64,000 bases of DNA from Ceratotherium simum simum (GCF_000283155.1 NW_004454193.1:5769297-5833296), one strand, 5' to 3'. Shown: positions 1-10,838, counted from the first letter of the stretch. Made by a program: numbers and translations. The notes: generated from the letters alone by a model not told the origin.

Positions 1-9
1 TTAATTGGC

Positions 10-345
10 CAATCACTCATTCATTCAGCTAGTCATTCCTGGGCACAGTTCCTCCCCAAGCACTGGGCTAAGTGTTAGGGACACAGCAGCAAACAAGAAT
101 TTCATCATCCACAGACGTGGAAGCCACAGAGTGTCATGTGTTATGACACGGTGAGCCTATGTGAGAACCTAGATCAGGGGCAACCTGCCCCAATACCCAG
201 GGAGAAGGTGGCTGGAGGAGGTTTCCTTATGGCATCCAAAGTGAGTCTTCAAGGATGAGACTAAGTTGGGTGTGGAGGGGCTTAGGGCTGCTCACAAATA
301 ATGTTTCTCTCCTTCCAGGTCCATAGTAAGACTGCACTTCCTCAT
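10..345 (-). mobile_element. LINE-2 3' end fragment (antisense)
   Basis: The plus strand starts with the reverse complement of the L2 tail: CATTCATTCAGC, then a degraded CACTGGGCTAAGTGTTAGGGACACAG-like run. Further on, GAGTCTTCAAGGATGAG matches the antisense L2 phrase for 'recent diets of tail sequence' in the same order. It is an inactive, heavily diverged fragment cut off on the right by the next L1. The family call is from memory of the consensus. Confidence 0.6.
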
Positions 346-347
346 GC

Positions 348-1692
348 TCTTTTTTTTTTAATATTAAAATAATAATTATCATTATTTTTATTTTTTTAGA
401 GTTATTGAGACATAACTGACATATACCATTGTGTAAGTTTAAGGTGTACAATGTGATGATTTGGTATACGTATATATTGTGAAATGATTACCACAGTAAG
501 GTTAGTTAACACCTCTATCACCTCACAGACTTACCTTTTGTGTGTGTGTCATGGTGGGAACAACTTAAGATCTAATCTCTTAGCAACTGTCATGTAAACA
601 ATACAGTATTGTCAATTATAGTCACCATGCCGTACACTAGATCCCCAGAACTTATTCATCTTCTAACTGGAAGTTTGAACTCTTTGACCAACATCTCCCC
701 ATTTCCCCCACCCCAGTCCCTGTCAGCTATCAATGTACTCTGTTTCTGTGAGCGGGGCTTTTTTAAATTCCACATATAAGTGAGATCATACAGTGTCTTT
801 CTCTGTCTGACTTACTTCCCTTGGCCTAATGCCCTCAAGGTTCATCTATGTTTTCACAAATGGCAGAATTTCCTTCTTTTTTAATGTGGCTGACATATTC
901 CAATGGGTGTATACAACTATATCTATGTCTATATCTATGTCTCTCTCATTTTCTTTATTCACTCATCTATCAGTGGACACTTAAGTTGTTTCCCTATCTT
1001 GGTTATTGTGAATAACGCTGCTATGAACATGGGGGTAAATCTTTTTTTGAGATACTGATTTCTTTTCCTTCAGATAAATACCCAGAAGTGGGATTGCTGG
1101 ATCATATGGTAGCTCTATTTTTAATTTTTTGAGGAACATCCATACTTTTTTCCATAGTGGCTGCACCAATTTATATTCCCAGCAATGATGCACAAGATTC
1201 CCTTTTCTCCACCTCCTCTCTAACACTTGTTATTTCTTGCCTTTTTGATGACAGCCATTCTAATGGGTGTGAGGTGATACTTCATTGTGGTTTTGCTTTG
1301 CGTTTCCCTGATGATTAGTGACGTTGAGCACCTTTTCATGTACCTGTTGGCCATTTGTATGTCTTCTTGGGAAAACTGTCTATTCAGGTGCTTTGCCCAT
1401 TTTTTAATCAGATTGTTTATTTTTTGCTATTGAGTTGTGTGAGTTCCTCATATATTTTAGTTTTTAACCTCTTATCAGATATATGTTATATCAGATATAT
1501 GTTATATATATTTGCAAATATTTTCCCCCATTCCATTTCATTTCATTGATTGTTTCCTTTGCTGTGCAGAAGCTTTTTAGTTTGCTGTAGTCCATTTGTT
1601 TATTTTTGCTTTTATTGCTTGTGCTTTTGGTGTCATATCCAAAAAATCATTGTCAAGACCAATGCCAAGGAGCTTTTCCCCTATGTTTTCTT
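348..1692 (-). mobile_element. L1 (L1M-age) 3' end, antisense
   Basis: The minus strand carries the end of L1 ORF2 and the 3' UTR. A frame at 981-1226 reads [18 protein letters not shown], the hallmark C-terminal stretch of ORF2. The plus strand then shows typical antisense 3' UTR phrases such as TGGTTATTGTGAATAACGCTGC and ends leftward in a T-run at 351-360, the reverse of the poly(A) tail. The element is 5'-truncated and full of indels, so it is dead. A small 16-bp tandem duplication (ATCAGATATATGTTAT) lies near 1476-1507. Confidence 0.9.
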
Positions 1693-1694
1693 CC

Positions 1695-1995
1695 CCCACC
1701 CTCTTTGAGGTTAGGCCTCGCCATGCGACTTGCATTGCCCAATAAAATGTGAGCAAAAGTGAATCAGTAAGCAATTTGCCACGCACTCTCCCTCTGCCAC
1801 TGCAATCTGCGATATTCCAATGGAGCCTGTTCCCTTAGCCCAGGTCCCAGAGCAAGGACAATGTGGACTGGAATCCCCGACCCACCTGCAGTGGACATGG
1901 AGCATTAGTAAGAAACAAATGTGGTGGAGTTAAGCCCCAAAAATTTGGGCGTGTGTGTCACTCCACAGTAACCTGGTCTATCCTGACTCATAGAG
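1695..1995 (+). mobile_element. MLT1-like LTR fragment
   Basis: GTTAGGCCTCGCCATGCGAC and the following GCCCAATAAAATGTGAGC match a widespread mammalian LTR-like repeat that ends in ...CCTATCCTGACTNATA, seen here at 1976-1992. I place it in the ERVL-MaLR (MLT1-like) group, but the subfamily is uncertain. It directly abuts the truncated L1. Confidence 0.45.
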
Positions 1996-2057
1996 GGAGG
2001 CACAGGTGGATGGATAGGTGGTGGAAAGTATTCTCTGGGAGGGCCCAGAATCTAGCC

Positions 2058-2280
2058 CAGAGTTTCTCAATCTCAAAACTGTTGACATTTGGGCCCCATA
2101 ATTCTTTGTTATGGGGCTGCCCATACGCTGTAGGATGTTCAGTAGCATCCCTGGTCTCTACCCATTAGATGTGAGTAGCACCCCCTCCTTATGTTGTAAC
2201 AACCAAAAATGTCTCTAGATATTGTTAAATGTCCCCTGTGGGGGGGGGGTGGTGAAATTGTCCCCGTTTGAGAAGCACTG
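2058..2280 (-). mobile_element. MER20 hAT-Charlie MITE
   Basis: The ends form a hAT-type terminal inverted repeat: CAGAGTTTCTCAA on the left and GTTTGAGAAGCACTG on the right. Inside, TTGACATTTGGGCCCCATAA and a later CAACCAAAAATGTCTCTAGA match MER20. The length of about 220 bp is the full-length size. It is non-autonomous and inactive. A G-run sits at 2238-2249. Confidence 0.85.
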
Positions 2281-2284
2281 CTCT

Positions 2285-2475
2285 AAGCAGAACATGGCAC
2301 ATTAAGGAAAATTCACGGCAGGGTGCGGCTGGGAGAACAGGGAACAAAGGGTGATGAGGCGGGAGGAGAAGGGGGGCAGCTCATGACAAGCGATTTAGGC
2401 TGGGGACAGATGCCATCAAATTTGTGCTTTGGAAAGATCATCCTGGCTGTTCCGGATCATTCTAAAGTTTCCAGG
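2285..2475 (-). mobile_element. LINE-2 fragment (antisense)
   Basis: GCCATCAAATTTGTGCTTTG followed by GAAAGATCATCCTGGCTG is the antisense of a characteristic L2 3' region. It probably belonged to the same L2 as neighbouring fragments before MER20 inserted. Confidence 0.5.
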
Positions 2476-2649
2476 CCTCTTGCCAGTGGCCCTGATGCTT
2501 GTGAAGCGGCACGTTGGGATTCCCCCTGACGCACGAGTCCCAGTTAACGTGAGTCAGCGTGCTGGTTAGCATGAGCCTGGCCCAGAGGGGGTCTGTCACC
2601 ACTGGCTTCAAGAGGAGTTTCTGGATGCTGAGCTGGACTGTGGTGACTA

Positions 2650-2780
2650 CACCCATTTTATAAATGAGGAAATAAGGGCTCAGACAGCAGAAATAACTTC
2701 CTAAGACAGCATGGCTAGGAAATGGCCGAGATGATGTGGAGCATGAAACTCAGGACTTTCCAAACTCACGGCGCTTGCTT
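2650..2780 (+). mobile_element. MIR SINE fragment
   Basis: TTTTATAAATGAGGAAATAA and the downstream AGGGCTCAGACAG resemble the MIR core region ('TTTTACAGATGAGGAAACTGAG'). It is strongly diverged. Confidence 0.5.
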
Positions 2781-2879
2781 GGGTCCAGAGAGGTACAAAT
2801 ATGGATTTCAGATCAGTAGGAGAAAGAACTTTCTAACACCGAGTCATCATAAAAGTGGAATTTATTTAACAGTCTTAAA

Positions 2880-3112
2880 TAAGGCTTTTACACAGCAGAC
2901 ACTCTTCAAGAAGCTTCCTAAGTATTCTCTCACTTAACCCTCACAAAACCCTGTTTGGAAGGGACCACTATTATCCCCACTCCAGGGATGAAGAAAATGA
3001 GGGCAGAGAGAGTTTAAGTAATTCATCCAAGGTCACACAGCTGTAGAGCCGGGATTCAAACTTGATTAGTTCCTACTCCTAACCACTCTGCTATGCTACC
3101 TCTTAGTAGAAA
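2880..3112 (+). mobile_element. MIR SINE
   Basis: The order of MIR phrases is clear: CTCACTTAACCCTCACAAAA, then ACTATTATCCCCACTCCAGG, then AAGGTCACACAGCTGTAGAG, then a GGGATTCAAAC segment and a CTCTGCTATGCTACCTC tail. It is near full length. Confidence 0.85.
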
Positions 3113-3425
3113 CCAACTGTCTTATGATGTAGTAGGCTCCCAGCCACCAGAAATTTCCACCAAGCCTGGCCATTTTAGTAAATGAGACAGGATATGTGAA
3201 AACACAAAGTACAGAGCTTACTACAAACCAGATGCCCAATCCGTAGCAACCAACCTTTCAAGGGATTGCTGCATGGATGTTAGGAGCACTTGATGTCTCC
3301 CAAGGCCCCTTCCAACTGATGTTGCTATCAGCATCCCGTAACTGGGTGAATGTAGCCTTGCACTCTTTCCGTTAGAAAGCATACGGCTTGAACAGCACCA
3401 CAGCACAGAAATGATGACAGCTCCC
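3113..3425. other. Unassigned sequence between MIRs
   Basis: I see no repeat or gene that I recognise here. Short open frames on both strands have no protein-like features. Confidence 0.5.
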
Positions 3426-3429
3426 ATCG

Positions 3430-3660
3430 CACAGCACGGCCATGCACCAGGCCCTGTTCCAAGCCCGTTGCCTACATTAGCTCATTCAACCCTCCAACAC
3501 CTTGACTTCAGGTACTATCATTATGCGCCATTTACAGATGAGGAAATGGAGGCTAAAGGAGATTAAGCAATTTGCCCAAGTGACTTAACTGGAAGAACTG
3601 GGACGAGACCCAATTTGTTATCCAACGATGCTGAAGTGACAGACTCAAATCCTGGTCCTG
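3430..3660 (+). mobile_element. MIR SINE
   Basis: CTCATTCAACCCTCCAACAC, CCATTTACAGATGAGGAAAT and AGCAATTTGCCCAAGTGACT follow in MIR order. It is near full length and old. Confidence 0.8.
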
Positions 3661-3699
3661 AAGCCACCATCTGCTTTAAAATTTAAATCAAGTGGGCGG

Positions 3700-4370
3700 A
3701 GGGTCATAAGTTCAAAAGAGCGAGTCCTGGTAGAGAAGGTTAGAGACGTTCAGGAAAGGTGTGTTTACTTGTCACTGGTGCAGCGAGGGGCCACCTTGGA
3801 CCAGGCCCTGAGCCAAGTGTCGTGGGGGCTGCAACAGCAGAAAAGCTCCGTGCCTACTTTCAAGGAGCTCAAAATCCAGAGAGGGAGAACGAAGACATGG
3901 CAAAATCTCTCAGAGAGAAGGGAGAAAGCGATTGGTGCCATCCCAGAGTACAATGGGGCTTTTCTAGGCGGCCGCCTCTTGGCATTTCAGAGATCTGCTG
4001 TACGTCCGATGCTTTCGCTCTGCTAACTCTAGAAGCAGCAAGGACAAAGTCAACTTTACAAGAGGAGTTCTGAGTGGCCTCAGTAGTTCACTGAGGGTCT
4101 GATACCCTGGAGAATAAGGAATGCTCAGTTTATTAACTATATCTCCCACAATCTCATGTGCACACACATGCATGCATACACACACACACAAGCACATATG
4201 CTGCACACACTTCCATCTCAGGGGAAGGAATCAGTAGCACTCCATTCCTTCAAGGACTCTTGATGGCATGCTGATGGTCAGGTGGGATGAGCAGAGGCCT
4301 ATGAGTCTGGATACTTCCACCATCCCCCTGTTTGAGGACCTACTGTGTGCTACACACTGAGATTAGGTTT
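3700..4370. other. Unique sequence with a CA-rich patch
   Basis: The stretch holds no recognised repeat except an imperfect (CA)n patch at about 4158-4210 and a short L2/MIR-like remnant (GAGGACCTACTGTGTGCTAC) near 4335-4354. Overlapping open frames of 85-104 codons around 3759-4073 have no start context, domain or composition that would support coding. Confidence 0.5.
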
Positions 4371-4384
4371 AAACTAGAGGTGTG

Positions 4385-4661
4385 TTGAGCCAGCCCTAAT
4401 GGCCTAATGGTTCAAGTTTGGTGGCACTCACTGCTTCAGCGGCCCGGGGTTCACTTCCTCGTCATGGAACCACACTGCCCTTCTCTCAGCAGCCATGCTG
4501 TGGCAGTGGCTCACATAGAAGAACTAGAAGGACCTACAACTAGGATATACAACATGCACTGGGGCTTTGGGGAGGAAAAAAAAGAAGAGTAAGATTGGCA
4601 ACAGATGTTAGCTCAGGGTGAAACTTTCCCTGCAAAATAAATGAATAAATAATAATAAAAT
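4385..4661 (+). mobile_element. ERE-type SINE, sense
   Basis: The head GAGCCAGCCCTAATGGCC is a degraded form of the GGGCCGGCCC ERE head. Next come the tRNA-like part, ACTAGAAGGACCTACAAC, GGGGCTTTGGGG, the TTAGCTCAGGG tail and an A-rich end. It is flanked by imperfect target-site duplications, AAACTAGAGGTGTG at 4371-4384 and AAACTAGAAGTATG at 4662-4675 (two mismatches). The decay suggests an older ERE subfamily. Confidence 0.85.
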
Positions 4662-4749
4662 AAACTAGAAGTATGTCCAAGGTTCTGTGGGAGCCCAGGG
4701 AGAAATGACTGACTGTGTCTCTGAGCTATGTGGTCGGTGGAGGCAAGAC

Positions 4750-4842
4750 TCTGTCCTATTCACCCTTCAGGTCCCCAGGGCCCGGCAGTGTCTACTGCGC
4801 AGGGTTGGCCAACGGTGTCTGTTGAACAGATGAATGAAGGGG
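4750..4842 (+). mobile_element. LINE-2 3' tail fragment
   Basis: CACCCTTCAGGTCCCCAGGG through a GTTGAACAGATGAATGAA end matches the L2 3' terminus in sense. Confidence 0.5.
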
Positions 4843-5039
4843 TATGTGACCTTGGCTAAGGTCAGCTTCTTCCTTGGTAGTAGGAGCATCCCAGAAACAC
4901 TCAGAGGGATGCCTTGCAGAAAGATCCAACCATCAAATGTACGTGAGAGGCCTCCAGGAATGCAAGGCGGGTGGCCCATTTCCTGGGGAAAGAGTCTGCT
5001 GTCTGAACACTTACACATTCACCAGGGTTTCTGCAACAA

Positions 5040-5760
5040 TGAAAGAATACACTTTATGGTGCAGTTTAAAATTTTTATTTGGAATTTCTGTCTTGGTTCC
5101 AGGAAGCAAAGCAAAGCTTCCTCCTTCTCCAGCACCCACCTGTTGTCTCTCACAGCATCTCGGAGCTTGCGGAGGGCCCCCCTCGCTGCAGCTCAGCCGG
5201 CGGGCAGCGCCGCTTCCCTTCATCCTTTCACCTCTTCTGCAGACGCAATAAAACCCTTTCACTGGTTGACAACGAAAAGGCAGTGCTGCCTCAACTGCTG
5301 GGTAATTCAGGCAGCCTCTTTCTCATTTTAATTGCTTTCCTAATTGGACTGTTTATGGGTTGTGCAATAGCCTGGGATGAAAAGGCCTGGCGAGCAATTA
5401 TGTGCCTGGCATTTCTATTTGCCCGGAGTTAATAGTTTAATAACAAGAAAGAGAAACCCCTGAAGCTCACTGGAATGCCATGGTTTTGTTTTCAAGAAAT
5501 ACTTCGATTCCACACAATCCCCCACGTCAGAAACGATGTCAAGCCATCCTTACCCGGTAGCAAGTGGGTGCTTCTCGCGTCTTCGGGTTCCTCTGTGATT
5601 TAGTGGGACGTGCAGGGCGGGGCTGTCCAGTGCCTGTCAGGTTTATAACCGCGCCCTCCCTCATTGGCTGGAGATAAGGGGGTAAGCAGGGCCCTTGATG
5701 GGCCTGATTGATTCTCTGGAACGAAGGTTTGTCTTCCCTGGCGGGATGGATGACTTCATT
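5040..5760. promoter_or_regulatory. Candidate conserved regulatory block
   Basis: This is non-repetitive sequence with an unusual density of transcription-factor-like motifs. Homeodomain-type cores occur at 5329-5334 (TAATTG), 5339-5348 (CCTAATTGGA) and 5394-5402 (GCAATTATG). Further on are an Sp1-type GGGCGGGGC at 5615-5623, a TTTATAA at 5642-5648, a CCAAT-box-like CATTGGCTG at 5662-5670 and a GATA-type AGATAAGG at 5672-5679. Readable motifs do not prove function. The call is an inference that needs cross-species conservation. A 117-codon plus frame ending at 5432 has a hydrophobic run but no other sign of coding. Confidence 0.35.
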
Positions 5761-7080
5761 CTGGTAGATGAGGTCACCCGAGTCAAGGCAATAAAGCGTC
5801 TGATATTCACATGAAAGCCAGTTTTCAAAGCAGCCTCCGAAGGAAAGCCTCGCCGCGCTCCCATTCGCCTACACTCCATCAGGGAGCCGCGTCTGCGCTG
5901 ACACCCTTCCTTCCGCGGTACAATTTATTCCAGGGTGAAGCTCGTCCCCCCAAAGCGAACTCTGAAGCCAAATTGGATGGTTCTAATTTATAAAAATTTG
6001 AGGGCGGGTTGTGCAGGAAAATTGTCCATAAGGACTTGGACATTTGGCTGAAATAAGCTGAGTGACGTTTTCCCATGGAAACTGTATTCTAATTGTTGCC
6101 ACATCGTGGTAACTGGGTCCTTGGTTGTTTAAAACAAGCTCGCTGGTCTCTTTCAGCTCTGAAAGTCCCTGGTATCAATTTTCTGGTAGAGAAATGGCAG
6201 ACAGGGAACTCGGCTTTGGTCTAATCCTGTAGATGACAAGTAACTTTTTCACAATGCTACTGCACTGAGACGCATTATCTAAAGCAGTAACGCTAGGGGA
6301 AGGCTTGGATTTGGGGAGGGACAGAAAAAAATTTTTTCAATAAAGGCATAAGAAAAGATGATCTTTGCCTAGGACTGCAAATTAGAAATGTTAGCCCAGA
6401 GGGCGAAGTCTGTTTATGATTTGAGTTTTGAGCTGATCTTACTCGGCCCAGTCTTATGTGCTTTATGCACACTGGTTCAGCACTTGGCACTTGGTGGTGA
6501 ATTTGGGGTAATTAGCTAACTTCCCCAAGCACTGGCTTCTTTCAGTGTAAAATAGTACCAACCCAACACCAAATAAGGAAATCCTGTATTTTGTAGAAAC
6601 TGAGATGCCATCGACTGCAGGGTGCAACATTATCTTGTATCTCTCCAAGAAAAACACTGGTGGTTAAACTATATCCCAAAGCATTCTCATCATGTGGAAT
6701 TTTTGTTGAAAAAGTTTTTTGAAGATTTATTTAGATGTGGATTTTCGCCGTATGTCACCCCTGGCATTCATAAAAATTGGAGCTGGGATCTATCGGTTAA
6801 GGTAATGACAACTGGGTCACGACCGTGGCTTGGCTGGAAGCAATTGTAAGAAGCCATCAACTGAAAGACATATCCCGATTTTAGAGATGTTCAAATGGGA
6901 AATGATGTGTGTGTTAGAACTGAGGAAACACAGGAGCTTGGTACATAGTAAATACTCAATAATACACAGTCATTATGGTGTTAATTATTATTCCTGAGAT
7001 CGACTGTAATCTGTGTAATTGCAAATTCTCTCTTTCTCTGCTTTTTATTAAAAGGGAGTTTTCAACAAGTTTGGTGTCTG
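5761..7080. other. Unique sequence, no gene seen
   Basis: No coding exon or clear repeat was recognised. AT content rises after 6.1 kb. A short L2-tail-like remnant (GGTACATAGTAAATACTCAA) lies near 6940-6960. Confidence 0.5.
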
Positions 7081-7139
7081 AGTTCCCAGGACAAAGGAAG
7101 CTCTTGCCACGGCCCCACAGAGCTCCCGGGGTCTGACCA

Positions 7140-7360
7140 GCCAGGTTCTCCTCCAATAGTTCCACCTGGGGCCCTCACGTGGCCATTTCTGAAGCCGGGG
7201 AATGGGATGTTTTGATTGGCCAGACCTGGGTCACGTGCCCACTTCTGTTGCCAGGAGAGGAGTTGGCCTTACCTAAGCCACATGGCCTGGGAGTGGGGAA
7301 GGAGTGGTTTCCTGAAGAAAGATCAAGGTGCTATATGACCAGAAAAGGGACAAATGGCTG
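7140..7360 (+). mobile_element. Dispersed repeat family A, copy 1
   Basis: TTTTGATTGGCCAGACCTGG followed by GTCACGTGCCCACTTCTG also occurs in related form near 27490 and 46560 in this window. This matches a mid-frequency mammalian interspersed repeat whose name I cannot recall. It is a partial copy. Confidence 0.5.
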
Positions 7361-7379
7361 TGGGGCTATTAAAACCGCT

Positions 7380-8090
7380 TCACTTGACTTGACTCAGGAC
7401 TCAGAGATCCACAGTTATTTAAGCAGCCGTGGGCCCAGACCTCCCCAGGGGTTCAGGAAGTCCTGAGACTCTCAAGTCCCCTTGAGGGCCTAGCCAACTC
7501 AGAAGGGGTCTGGCAAGCAATAAATAAATAAAGTTTCTGTAAGCAGGAGCCATAGCTCCCCAGCAAAGACAGAGGTTCCTTATAGCCGGGATCATTCCCT
7601 CTCTTCCTGAATGCACGTGCAGGATGGCAGAAGTCAGTGCTGAGCATCTGCTAGGCTCAGCAAGACCCACACCCACCATACTTGTATTTCCTCTTTCACA
7701 TTGATGGCTACTGAAAAAATATAGTCATATACGTCTGAAATACTTTCATCCAGAATAAGAATTCCCCAAAAGGACATCAGCCATCAGTTAAAAAATTTGA
7801 ATGAGAAAAATGTGTTAGCTTCTCATTCATTGTCCACTAATTCTAGCTTCATCCCTGGAACAACTCCTCAAGAATGATGCTAGCTTTAAAGCATCATTTA
7901 ATTTGCAGAGAATAATTTCCAATATTATCAAATCTTCGACTGCCATATTTCCAAGAATGAGGGTGTAAATTAGTAAGTGTGATGTGAAAAAAGTAATTCT
8001 ACTGTCAAATAAGTGGAGAAAATACTGTGATCATTTGTTGCAGGACTTCTCAGAGCCTTTAATGATAATCATATTACCAATAGTTATAGA
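7380..8090. other. Unique AT-rich sequence
   Basis: No gene or clear repeat was recognised. Frames at 7419-7679 on the minus strand overlap one another and lack any domain. Confidence 0.5.
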
Positions 8091-8094
8091 ATTC

Positions 8095-8276
8095 CTAACA
8101 CATCTAAGTGTCTTTCATGAATTATTTTAGCTAATTCTCTCAACATCAATATGTCTATGAGGCAGGGAATAATAATATCCTTCCCACTTTATAGTCAAGG
8201 AAAATGAGGCAGAGGTGTTTCGTGACTTGCATAAGGGCATGTCCAGAATTCAAACTCAGGTTGAAACCAGAGCCCA
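8095..8276 (+). mobile_element. MIR SINE
   Basis: CTAATTCTCTCAACATCAAT, CACTTTATAGTCAAGGAAAA and GACTTGCATAAGGGCATG follow the MIR order. The right end is cut by the ERE insertion. Confidence 0.7.
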
Positions 8277-8280
8277 GATA

Positions 8281-8478
8281 TTTTTTCCTTTTTTTTGCTG
8301 AGGAAGATTGGCTCTGAGCTAACATCTGTGCCCATCTTCCTCCATTTTGTATGTGGGATGCCACCACAGCATGGCTTGATGAGTGGCGCATCAGTCCACA
8401 CCTGGGATTTGAACCTGCGAACCCTGAGCTGCCAAAGCGGAGCGTGCGAACTTAACCACTACGCCTCCGGGACAGCCC
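8281..8478 (-). mobile_element. ERE-type SINE, antisense
   Basis: It begins with a T-run and GCTGAGGAAGATTGGCTCTG, the reverse of the ERE tail, and ends in CGGGACAGCCCCC, the reverse of its GGGGCTGTCCCG head. A box-B-like GGGATTTGAACCTG lies inside. Sequences AGCCCAGATATTTTTT on the left and AGCCTACATTTTTT on the right resemble a decayed target-site duplication. It is inserted at the end of a MIR. Confidence 0.85.
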
Positions 8479-8694
8479 CCTGGAGCCTACATTTTTTAAG
8501 CTCTACACCACACTGACTATTCTATTGCAGTGTTGATATGCATGATGAGCTTCTAAGAGAGAAAAAGTCGATCTTTTTCAAACTTACTTGACACAAAACT
8601 TTTCTCTTACAGGATCTTGTGAAGCTAAGCTTGCACACATCTCATGTTGGAAAATGCTAGCCTAAAACAATTGCCCATTTTTCTAAGCTCCTCT

Positions 8695-8925
8695 GAGCCA
8701 ACATTTATGGACTATAAACACCTAGAAGCTTCCAGGTGCTATGTTTGCAGCTGGCGATAGCGCAGGATTATTGCCCTAGGGAACCCACCACCTAGAAGAC
8801 AAGGTGACAGACTCTTTGGTGCTGTGATGGGCATAAGAATAACAGACTGTGGGAAAACAGAAGGGCAGGGGCTTCAACTCTACCTGGAGGCAGCCTGGAA
8901 TATTTAAAAGAGAAGGTGGGTTTGA
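8695..8925 (-). mobile_element. LINE-2 fragment (antisense)
   Basis: GAGCCAACATTTATGGACTA, then CCAGGTGCTATGTTTGCAGC, then GGGAACCCACCACCTAGAAG give the antisense L2 3' order (tail, 'small change of size', then the flanking body). Confidence 0.5.
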
Positions 8926-9300
8926 AGTGTGGGCCGTAAAGGATGAATAGAACCTGCCAAGCACAAAAACAGGGGCAGAGACCTTGCGAGCAGAGGGAGC
9001 CCCCAGCTGCCTCTACGTCCCCCTGGAGTAATGCTCCAGAAATAACTAAATGGCACCTGGAAAGTCTGAGGGGGCCTCAGACTTGCTTGTGAACTTTCCC
9101 TCAAAGCCCCTATAACCAAGAAAATGGCAGGAGAGGAGATGCTATGAGTATCCATCCCTGGGGGAAGGTGGCCTGCCAAACCCCTCTGCCCTTGGTTGCC
9201 TCCAAAAGATGCTAATTGAATTTTTGGGGGTTTTGGGTACCACCCAGAATCAGATCTCACCACTCATAGGTGCAAACTTGCTCCCCACAGTGACCCTATG
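8926..9300. other. Unassigned sequence
   Basis: A 119-codon minus frame (8904-9263) spans it but shows no domain. No repeat was identified. Confidence 0.45.
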
Positions 9301-9304
9301 TGGT

Positions 9305-9800
9305 GGTTTTAAAATAGGTCTGCACATTCTTTGACACGCCTCCCTCAAGCAGTCGAGTCTAGTTCCTTGCCTCTTGAATGTAGGTCAGACTTAGTGACTT
9401 GAGTTTAATGAATAGAACGTGACAGAGTGACTTTCTATGACTTCTGAGGCTAGGTCATAAAAAGGATACAGCCTCTGCCTAGGTCTTTTTCCCTCCCACC
9501 CCTGCCCCTCTGTTTCTCTTTCTGTCTGTCTCTCCTCCCTCTGTTTTTCTCTCTGTCTCTCTCTGTCCTTCTGTCCCTCTCTCCCTCTCTCTCTATTCTC
9601 TCCCTCTCTTTCTCTCTCTCTCTCTCTGTCCCTCTCTTCTTATCCCTCTCTCCCACTCTCGACACGACACTCACTTTTGGAACGCAGCCACCATGTTGTG
9701 AGGAAACCCAGGCCACCTGGTGAGGCCATGTGGAGCTATTTCCCTGATGGCCTCAGCTCAGGTCTCAGTCAAGGAAGTCACGTGAAATCATATCATCTGT
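9305..9800 (+). mobile_element. MLT1-like LTR with expanded CT tract
   Basis: TTGACACGCCTCCCTCAAGC, then TGACTTCTGAGGCTAGGTCA and TACAGCCTCTGCCTAGGTC match an MLT1-like LTR, in which a short CT-rich stretch normally follows. Here that stretch has grown to about 170 bp. CAGCCACCATGTTGTGAGGA after the tract belongs to the same LTR. Assignment to MaLR is from memory. Confidence 0.55.
9487..9660. repeat. Imperfect (TC)n polypyrimidine tract
   Basis: About 170 bp is almost pure C and T on the plus strand, with blocks such as CTCTCTCTCTCTCTGTCCC and interspersed TGTC units. It explains an arginine/glutamate-rich minus-strand open frame (9450-9716), which is a translation artefact. Confidence 0.9.
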
Positions 9801-9809
9801 GCATTTAAG

Positions 9810-10660
9810 CTACCCCAATTTAGCTATACAGGCTGGTCAGAGAAGCGAAGTAGGGTGTGCCAGAGAATCCCTCTATCTTTTTTTAAAAACCTGCTTGCAT
9901 ATTTCTCTTCTTCTCTATGCCCCATGGGCAGAGAATCCAGAATAAAAATGCAGAGAGCAGCACATTTATTTGGGGGCTTTGGGGCCTAAGAGGGCTCAGG
10001 TCCTGGGAGTTATAAGGCTTTACCTTACAGAGAGATTTTAAAACCTTTCTAGTAGATACCATGCAAACTCCACCAATGCTCAAAACACTGTCGTGAATAA
10101 AAGTGTTCCAAGGGAGGTTGGAGAGCTCCATGACTCCACCAAGCACTCATCTGCATATTAAACCTGTGCTGCTGAATGGTTCAACTGGCTGGAAGTTTCT
10201 CTTGACTCTAGACCAGCCACTCCCCTCGAGGATTGACGACGAGGCAGGTCCAGTCTGTACTGGGGAGATCCTCACAATGCCATCGGACAGATTCAGAAGC
10301 TGCTCCACACAATGCCAGGTGCTGGGGGAGGTCCTCACAGAGGGCTGGGGCAGCCATCCGCCCCGCGCTTCGTGAACTTCCAACCCCGGCTCTTTCCACC
10401 ACTGGTCCAGTGAATGTTGCTAGAGGCCGCTGCCTGGTAGGGATGCTGCAAAGCTGTCCATTTTCAGTTACAGGTGGGAAGACTCTTTCCCCATCTTTCT
10501 CCTTGAAGGAAGGTAGTTGAGTGTACCTTTTCTTAAGTGCTTTAAGAGCCAGAGTTGAAATTAAATGGGTTTTCTTTTTAACTATCGGTTTAAGAGAAAG
10601 CTGAATTAACCGGAAAAGGTAATGGACTAAAGCATTCTGGGAAACGGAGGTTTTTGTCTT
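9810..10660. other. Unique sequence, no gene seen
   Basis: Overlapping frames on both strands (up to 151 codons, minus, 10208-10663) carry no domain. At 10530-10640 a block including TTTAACTATCGGTTTAAGAG looks non-repetitive and could be conserved. Confidence 0.45.
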
Positions 10661-10669
10661 CATTATTGG

Positions 10670-10838
10670 AGGGTCTCCTGCTTGCCGGGCTCTGTGGAGC
10701 TACAGCTGTGAGCAGGGACATGTGGCCCATTGGTGGAGACAGCCTGTAAATAAGTAATCACAGAAATCGTTAATTACTGCGGCAGTTAAGCAGTGCAGAG
10801 AAGTACAGGGGATTCTGAGGGTGGCTAATGGGGGTCGA
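10670..10838 (-). mobile_element. LINE-2 fragment (antisense)
   Basis: GGGCTCTGTGGAGCTACAGC, GGTGGAGACAGCCTGTAAAT and GCAGTGCAGAGAAGTACAGG follow the antisense L2 3' order. Confidence 0.5.

Noticed and set aside
981..1226. 81-codon minus frame with ORF2-like protein sequence
   Set aside because: It is genuine L1 ORF2 similarity but a decayed fragment, so it is listed as part of the L1 and not as a gene.
1476..1507. Tandem ATCAGATATATGTTAT units
   Set aside because: Only two units occur inside an old L1, with no array, spacer pattern or CRISPR-like structure.
5079..5432. 117-codon plus frame with a hydrophobic stretch (ILIAFLIGLFMGCAIAW)
   Set aside because: The stretch lies in AT-rich unique DNA with overlapping frames in the other phases, no signal of splicing and no recognisable family. 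A regulatory block is the better reading.
9450..9716. 88-codon minus frame rich in Arg-Glu-Arg repeats
   Set aside because: It is only the translation of the CT microsatellite.
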